From positions 1-64,000 of the forward strand of contig CBDUZW010000010.1 in the NCBI GenBank assembly GCA_965371805.1: a DNA stretch of 64,000 bases. The letters run 5' to 3'. Shown piece by piece: positions 59,684 through 64,000 of this stretch (position 1 is the first letter of the stretch; every line of letters starts with the position of its first letter). The position numbers were made by a program, and so were the translations under genes. The notes below the pieces were generated by a model. The model was not told the DNA's origin and searched no databases. It saw only the letters and a program-made list of their open reading frames with translations. This DNA is from JAOZTV01 sp965371805 (GTDB taxonomy: Bacteria; Acidobacteriota; Aminicenantia; UBA2199).

Positions 59684-62608
59684 CTATATAAAATAAGTCC
59701 CATTTGGCAAAACATGCTTAAAGGGAAGTAATGAAATATGTGATAATAGCTCATCTTCTACTATTTCTCCGTTTTTTCTAAGTGTTTTTATAATACTATC
59801 AATCTTTATAGTATTCCAGTATAAAATAGCATTAGAAACAAGACTTAAACAGCTGACCTTATTCATTATTTCTTCATAATCGCCTACAGTAAATTCTCCT
59901 TGATCTGCAAAAAATATCCACCTTGGAAGCTTATGTCTATATTCCCCTTTATTAAGTTGACGTTGAACAGTTCTTCTTAAGACAGGGTCTGTAATATATC
60001 TTAATATATACTCCGTTTTAATTAATCTTCCTAGATTTGTAAAGGCTTTAGATAATCTATCAGAAGGATGATTACTTGTTAACCGTTGAACTATAATGTG
60101 AGCTGGTGCAGTACGTTTTTTTAAAGATATAGCCACTCTTATCATTTGATCCCATTGTTCTTCAATAATATCCATGTCAACCGTTTTGTTTAACAAGGGA
60201 GAAAAAATCCCGTTATCCTCATTTTTTTCACTACGATATAATTGTTGGTCTTTTAAATCCTTAATTCTTGGCATAAAATAAAAACCTAGTAAATGGCATA
60301 GTGCGAAAATAATTTCTGTATATCCATGTGTATCAGTTGTGTGTTCTCTAATTTTCAATATAGTATTGTTTTCTAAAATACCATCTAAAACATAAAGTGC
60401 TTCTCGAGGACTGCAAGAAATAACCTTTGTACTGTATACAGAATATTGGTCAGATACATGAGTATAAATTCCGACTGCCTTTTCATAATATCCAAAATAT
60501 TTTGGATAATAGGATGCTAATAAGCTATCTGCACGTATTTTAAAACGCTGTGCATCTGATGAAGAGATAGAACCACTTCCATGAATAGAACTAAATGGCA
60601 ACTTATGATGATGATTAACTATTTCTGCACTGGCTTTCTGAATAGTTTCTTCTCGAACATAAAAATGTAAAACATGACGCATCATATCTATAGTAATGTC
60701 TTTTACGCTTTTACTCATTGTAACAACACCTAGATTTGTTGCTTGTGAAATGATGCCTGCTATTAAAGTTTTATAAAAATGTTTTGGTCTTGAACGATGG
60801 TGTTGAATTGGAATAAAGTGTTTGGAAAAACCAGTTTGTTTATCAACGTCCATCAATAATTGTTCAATTCTTATGTAGGGCATACTTGCATCGATAGTTT
60901 TTTGTAACAGGTTGACTGATTTGTCAACATTAACTTTATCTTCTCTTTTCAATTTTAATTTTCTATTTATTATTATAGCAAAATCGTCATTGTTAAACTT
61001 TTCAATAGCACAATTGGAAGAATTTTGAAATTGTGAGATGATAGTTTCTCTAGCTTTGTCCTTTTTAGGTTGATTAAGTTCAATATAAGATTCATCTCTT
61101 ATTTTTAACCAATTTTTCTCACTCAAAACTAGATTCCAAAACGACACAAATTGCTTGCTTTTGGGCAAATATAGATCTCCGGATCGGGTTGCATCTTTTA
61201 TCGCCAAAGCCAATCCCATTTCCCAAGCATTTCTATTTATATTATCATTTTCAGTATTAAATAAAGCAGCTTTCAGTTCTTTTGGAACAAAAAATAGTGG
61301 AATATTTTGGGGTAATGAGGTGATTAATCCTGAATCAATATCCCGAATAATATTTATTGAAGTAATTAAATATTCACTGCCTGGTTTGCATTCAAATGGT
61401 AACTTTATAAAATCTGTAAAATACTTTCTAAAACTGGGATACCTTAAAAGTAATATATCGCTATAGCCATGTTCTTCAATTCTCTTAAATGTATGTAAAT
61501 CCTCTAATGATTCTAAAAGCTTATCATGTTCTATTCTTTGCCAAATATCATTTTTACTTAGTGCTTTATTCTCTGGTAAGTTAAGGATAATATTTGCCAT
61601 ATCAATTACAGTATCAATCGCTTTAGATTGTTTTTTTCTAAACTCTCGGTACTTTTTTTCATGTATATTCCGTACTTCACGAGTTGTGTTCATCATGAAT
61701 TGGTCATGCATTTTTATTATGTGATCTAATAAAATTTTTTGAGATTCAAGCAGAAAGCAAATCATCATTGCATATTTTTTTGCATCTTTAAATTGTTTAA
61801 GGTGCTTTGAACTATAACTTTTTGTTAAACGAAACAAATAATTTAAAAATGCAGAATCGGTAATATTTTCAGTAAACTCATTTATTCCAGTATAAATTAA
61901 TTCTTTATAACGCTTTAAATATTTTTTTAGGGAACCAATCTTTGCAGATGGTGGGTATTCTTTCAATTTATAAAAATATGATCGTTGTTCTCCTTCATCA
62001 ACTGAGAGTACTTTATCGATTGATTCTTTTAACGAAGGTGACAGCTTTCTGAAGATTGATTCAAATATGTTTTCATGGGCTTGAGTGCAAACATTAATTA
62101 TTAACCTCTCTAATACAATTGAACCCGGTAACATTATTTTTTTTGATATTAAAAACTTTTCGCTTGTATTTATTAATTCATTAGGCAACATACCTTGTTC
62201 AGCATTTTTCGTAATCCAAGAGATTAAAAATTCTTTATTAATTCCATCAAATTGACTAAAACCCAAATACTCTAAAATATTCTTTCGCTGTTCAAGATAT
62301 GTATGCTTTCGCTCAGGAGAATATATTTTCAATGAGGGCGGAAGACCTAATTGTGAATTAAGATAATTAATTATTTTGGGAGACAAATTGTCTATATCGC
62401 TTAAAAATCTTCCATATATGCGCACAGAACACATTTGTACTGATGCAAATAAACGATATTTTTTACTATATTTTTGTATTTCTAATTTATCTAAATCAGT
62501 GAGAGTCCAATCTTTGACCATTTCTTCACTAGAAAAATCTCGTGGCATAGAAATAGATTTAATTTGTCTTCTTCTTAATGATAATTGCTTATTATTATCT
62601 TTATACAT
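59684..62608 (-). CDS. tnpA: Tn3-family transposase
   Basis: 974 residues, normal for the family. The catalytic DDE triad appears as Asp in GSGSISSSDAQRFKIRAD (about residue 690), Asp in REHTTDTHGYTEIIFALC (about 767) and Glu in QLNKGEYRHKLPRW (about 895). It catalyses replicative transposition on the terminal repeats. Its 3' end points to the left repeat. It is intact, with no frameshift or internal stop. Divergent from the recombinase gene across 143 bases. Confidence 0.95.
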   Translation of the reverse strand: MYKDNNKQLSLRRRQIKSISMPRDFSSEEMVKDWTLTDLDKLEIQKYSKKYRLFASVQMCSVRIYGRFLSDIDNLSPKIINYLNSQLGLPPSLKIYSPERKHTYLEQRKNILEYLGFSQFDGINKEFLISWITKNAEQGMLPNELINTSEKFLISKKIMLPGSIVLERLIINVCTQAHENIFESIFRKLSPSLKESIDKVLSVDEGEQRSYFYKLKEYPPSAKIGSLKKYLKRYKELIYTGINEFTENITDSAFLNYLFRLTKSYSSKHLKQFKDAKKYAMMICFLLESQKILLDHIIKMHDQFMMNTTREVRNIHEKKYREFRKKQSKAIDTVIDMANIILNLPENKALSKNDIWQRIEHDKLLESLEDLHTFKRIEEHGYSDILLLRYPSFRKYFTDFIKLPFECKPGSEYLITSINIIRDIDSGLITSLPQNIPLFFVPKELKAALFNTENDNINRNAWEMGLALAIKDATRSGDLYLPKSKQFVSFWNLVLSEKNWLKIRDESYIELNQPKKDKARETIISQFQNSSNCAIEKFNNDDFAIIINRKLKLKREDKVNVDKSVNLLQKTIDASMPYIRIEQLLMDVDKQTGFSKHFIPIQHHRSRPKHFYKTLIAGIISQATNLGVVTMSKSVKDITIDMMRHVLHFYVREETIQKASAEIVNHHHKLPFSSIHGSGSISSSDAQRFKIRADSLLASYYPKYFGYYEKAVGIYTHVSDQYSVYSTKVISCSPREALYVLDGILENNTILKIREHTTDTHGYTEIIFALCHLLGFYFMPRIKDLKDQQLYRSEKNEDNGIFSPLLNKTVDMDIIEEQWDQMIRVAISLKKRTAPAHIIVQRLTSNHPSDRLSKAFTNLGRLIKTEYILRYITDPVLRRTVQRQLNKGEYRHKLPRWIFFADQGEFTVGDYEEIMNKVSCLSLVSNAILYWNTIKIDSIIKTLRKNGEIVEDELLSHISLLPFKHVLPNGTYFI

Positions 62609-62751
62609 TGTTTAATAATAATTAAAAAAAAACGTTCATTTAAAATAATATTAATATTATATCAAATATCATTGACTATTTTACAATAAATAATATAAAA
62701 TAAATAGTATAATTAGGTTTTTATTGAATTTGAATTAATAAAGGATAAATA
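62609..62751. promoter_or_regulatory. tnpA-tnpR intergenic region, probable res site
   Basis: This 143-base AT-rich gap between divergent transposase and resolvase genes is where Tn3-type elements carry res. It shows TTGACT (62673-62678) and TAAAAT (62696-62701), a TATAAT at 62708-62713, and an imperfect inverted pair ACTATTTTA / AAATAGT around 62676-62709 that could be a resolvase subsite. Subsites II and III are not clear by eye. Confidence 0.45.
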
Positions 62752-63348
62752 ATGAGTAAAACAGTTGCATATTTAAGAGTTTCAACAGCAGATCAAGATA
62801 TTGAAAAAAATAAAGCAAATATACTCTCTCTAGCGAATGAGAAAAAACTTGGAAATGTCGAATTTGTTGAAGAGACCATTTCCGGACGTGTTTCCTGGAA
62901 AAAAAGAAAGGTTGCAAATATTCTTGAAGATTTAAAAGAAGGTGATAATCTTATTGTTAGTGAACTATCCAGATTAGGACGTAGTATGTTGGAATGTATG
63001 GAAATATTGTCTATTGCGTCGCAAAAAAAAATTAATATTTATGCTGTAAAAGGGAATTGGCAATTAGACCAAACTATTCAGAGTAAAATTATTGCAATGG
63101 CATTTTCAATGGCGACTGAAATTGAAAGAGATTTGATTTCAAGTCGTACAAAAGAAGCCCTTCAAGCTAAAAAAGCAGCTGGTATGGTTTTAGGTAGGCC
63201 AAAAGGACCAGGAAAAAGTAAGTTGGATAAATTTAAACCAGAGATTAAAGCATTGCTCTCAAATGGATCAACCAAAAAGTTTATTGCAAATCGATATAAG
63301 ACTACTGAAGGCAATTTACATTATTGGCTAAAAAAACAAAAATTTTAG
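62752..63348 (+). CDS. tnpR: Serine recombinase (resolvase/invertase family)
   Basis: 198 residues. The catalytic Ser11 is in AYLRVSTADQD; Arg residues of the active site lie in SELSRLGRSMLE. The E-helix (KIIAMAFSMATEIERDLISSRTKEAL) is followed by GRPKGPGKSKLD and a C-terminal helix-turn-helix (LLSNGSTKKFIANRYKTTEGNLHYWLKK). It resolves cointegrates in Tn3-type transposition. AAAGGAT precedes the ATG. Intact. Confidence 0.93.
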   Translation: MSKTVAYLRVSTADQDIEKNKANILSLANEKKLGNVEFVEETISGRVSWKKRKVANILEDLKEGDNLIVSELSRLGRSMLECMEILSIASQKKINIYAVKGNWQLDQTIQSKIIAMAFSMATEIERDLISSRTKEALQAKKAAGMVLGRPKGPGKSKLDKFKPEIKALLSNGSTKKFIANRYKTTEGNLHYWLKKQKF

Positions 63349-63375
63349 AATAAGCTATAGTGAGGAATGATTAAT

Positions 63376-63708
63376 ATGAAATGGCGAAGAAACTATATTA
63401 AAAAGATACCAAGTGATAAATTAAAAATCGAAGATATGCCTGATTTAAATGAAGATTATTTTGAGATATCTGATTTTATTCTTTCGTTTGATATAAAGAA
63501 ATTAGATTATTATTATGAAAAAGCAAATGATTTAAATAATGCTGGAGAGCATTCTTCAATTAGTGAATTAAGATGTCATTTGTATATAGAACATAGAAGA
63601 TGGAACCATTTCGGAGAAGAAATTGATAATGTTACATTTTTGAAACTAAAAAACATATATAATATTTTGAAAAAAAAGGTTGTTGCTAGTTGCAATGAAC
63701 AGAAATAG
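63376..63708 (+). CDS. Transposon passenger protein of unknown function
   Basis: About 110 residues from ATG 63376, where AGGA lies ten bases upstream; an ATG at 63367 would place it only one base away. Basic start (MKWRRNYIKKIP), acidic middle (MPDLNEDYFEISDFI), then ISELRCHLYIEHRRWNHFGEEIDN, a helical segment with Arg/Trp/His that is the most conserved-looking part. No membrane segment or known motif. It lies between tnpR and the right repeat, so it is carried by the element. Could be a transposition accessory factor or a cargo gene. Confidence 0.55.
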   Translation: MKWRRNYIKKIPSDKLKIEDMPDLNEDYFEISDFILSFDIKKLDYYYEKANDLNNAGEHSSISELRCHLYIEHRRWNHFGEEIDNVTFLKLKNIYNILKKKVVASCNEQK

Positions 63709-63720
63709 ATTTCAATTTTC

Positions 63721-63761
63721 TTTCAAACCGTACCTTTCCGTTCAAATAGCCCCGCTGGTCC
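63721..63761 (-). repeat. Right terminal inverted repeat of the Tn3-family element
   Basis: It begins TTTCAAACCGTACCTTTCCG and ends CCCCGCTGGTCC. It is complementary to 59593-59633 over 41 bases except one position. It lies 12 bases after the passenger stop. Confidence 0.75.
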
Positions 63762-63785
63762 TTATTATATTGTTTTTTTAAATCT

Positions 63786-63823
63786 CTTAACGTACTATAT
63801 TTTCCGTTTCGTGAGGTGACCCC
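63786..63823 (-). repeat. Tn21-like Tn3-family terminal repeat (right)
   Basis: Exactly 38 bases. Read on the minus strand it starts GGGGTCACCTCACGAAACGG and ends GTACGTTAAG, closely resembling the Tn21/Tn501 end (GGGGGCACCTCAG...CTAAG). It is separate from the 41-base repeats and directly abutted by a partial copy of one of them, which suggests insertion of one element end into another. Confidence 0.75.
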
Positions 63824-63842
63824 AAATAGACCCGCTGGTCCA
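63824..63842 (-). repeat. Partial third copy of the 41-base repeat
   Basis: AAATAGACCCGCTGGTCCA is identical to the outer part of the left transposon repeat (complement of 59592-59610) and immediately follows the GGGG end of the 38-base repeat. It looks like the remainder of a split terminal repeat. Confidence 0.6.
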
Positions 63843-63949
63843 TATACTTATAATAGATGTTTTTTCTTTTTGGAATACTAATTATAAAAACCTATTAGTG
63901 TTTTTTGAGGCTTTGGACAAAAACACCCAATCTCAAAAATGAAATAAGG

Positions 63950-63984
63950 CGGTAGAAAAAAAATTATCTATCCAATCTCTACCG
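63950..63984 (+). terminator. Weak hairpin near the window end
   Basis: CGGTAGA (63950-63956) pairs with TCTACCG (63978-63984) around a 21-base loop, followed by AATATTTTTATTC. Possible terminator or residual structure; no gene end is near enough to decide. Confidence 0.25.
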
Positions 63985-64000
63985 AATATTTTTATTCTTT

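Larger units (their letters stand above)
59593..63761. mobile_element. Tn3-family transposon
   Basis: About 4.17 kb bounded by 41-base inverted repeats (59593-59633 and 63721-63761). It contains a Tn3-family transposase on the minus strand, a divergent serine recombinase, an intergenic res-like region and a 110-residue passenger. No convincing five-base target duplication was found at the outermost bases. Additional Tn3-type ends lie outside on both sides, so earlier or nested insertions probably shaped the region. Confidence 0.8.
63709..64000. other. Right transposon junction and window end
   Basis: It holds the right 41-base repeat (63721-63761), a 38-base Tn21-like end (63786-63823), directly abutted by a partial copy of the 41-base repeat (63824-63842), and a weak hairpin (63950-63984). 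Beyond 63843 no coding frame was recognised before the window ends. Confidence 0.6.

Noticed and set aside
59306..63823. The 38-base Tn21-like repeats as the ends of the present transposon
   Set aside because: The two copies face the same way, so they cannot be a matching pair of inverted ends; the 41-base repeats are properly inverted.
1..64000. tRNA, rRNA, CRISPR arrays and known riboswitches
   Set aside because: Looked for TTCGA-type arms, regularly spaced repeats and familiar leader motifs in the intergenic regions; none was convincing.

Overview
The window is an AT-rich stretch of a Gram-negative bacterial chromosome. Outer-membrane signs are LptB, lipoproteins, and a beta-barrel protein ending in phenylalanine. 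It also carries type IV pilus genes and a large set of surface-polysaccharide genes. I cannot place it to phylum from sequence alone. Gene order and protein styles (PKD repeats, GAF-type proteins, many alkaline-phosphatase-superfamily enzymes) suit a free-living, surface-active member of a less-studied phylum. No rRNA, tRNA or CRISPR array was seen.

Layout. (1) 1-7040: a translation block of rpsA, a HIT hydrolase, a sulfatase-like lipoprotein, hisS and aspS, with tightly overlapping genes, closed by a hairpin. (2) 7130-15468: secreted and outer-membrane proteins: a predicted beta-barrel, two PKD-repeat paralogues with almost identical C-terminal halves, and a sulfatase-like enzyme between them. 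(3) 15486-19328 (minus): an operon of a PilT-type motor ATPase with an N-terminal cyclic-nucleotide-binding domain, a class III nucleotide cyclase and lptB. (4) 19448-22242: small proteins and an MscS channel. (5) 22247-38499: a polysaccharide and glycolipid island with GT-C membrane transferases, GT2 transferases with fused or adjacent methyltransferases, an O-antigen-ligase-like protein, a NoeA-like methyltransferase and two membrane-anchored sulfatase-like enzymes, interrupted by a metallophosphoesterase and an asparaginase. (6) 38630-42812: a pilin gene behind a sigma-54-type promoter with two upstream palindromes, followed by two O-antigen-ligase-like/TPR membrane proteins. (7) 42816-50911 (minus): an operon of an M49-like protein, putP, rnhA, rlmN, a Ski2-like helicase and a GT-C protein. 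(8) 51322-58172: metallophosphoesterase, GAF-like protein, lytic transglycosylase, MBL hydrolase, enolase, and YtxH and DUF948 proteins. (9) 58440-64000: accessory DNA: a VapBC module between direct repeats and a Tn3-family transposon with several sets of terminal repeats.

The most interesting signals concern pilus control and decoration. The retraction ATPase carries its own cNMP sensor and sits in an operon with a cyclase. The pilin gene has a sigma-54 promoter with enhancer-like palindromes, and is followed by WaaL/PglL-like ligases that could glycosylate it. Other notable items are the concerted evolution of the PKD twins, a decayed metallophosphoesterase copy that now encodes the C-terminus of an O-antigen-ligase-like protein on the other strand, an M49-like protein whose catalytic Glu position is His, and the nested Tn3-type ends. 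All functional calls come from reading motifs; no database search was run.
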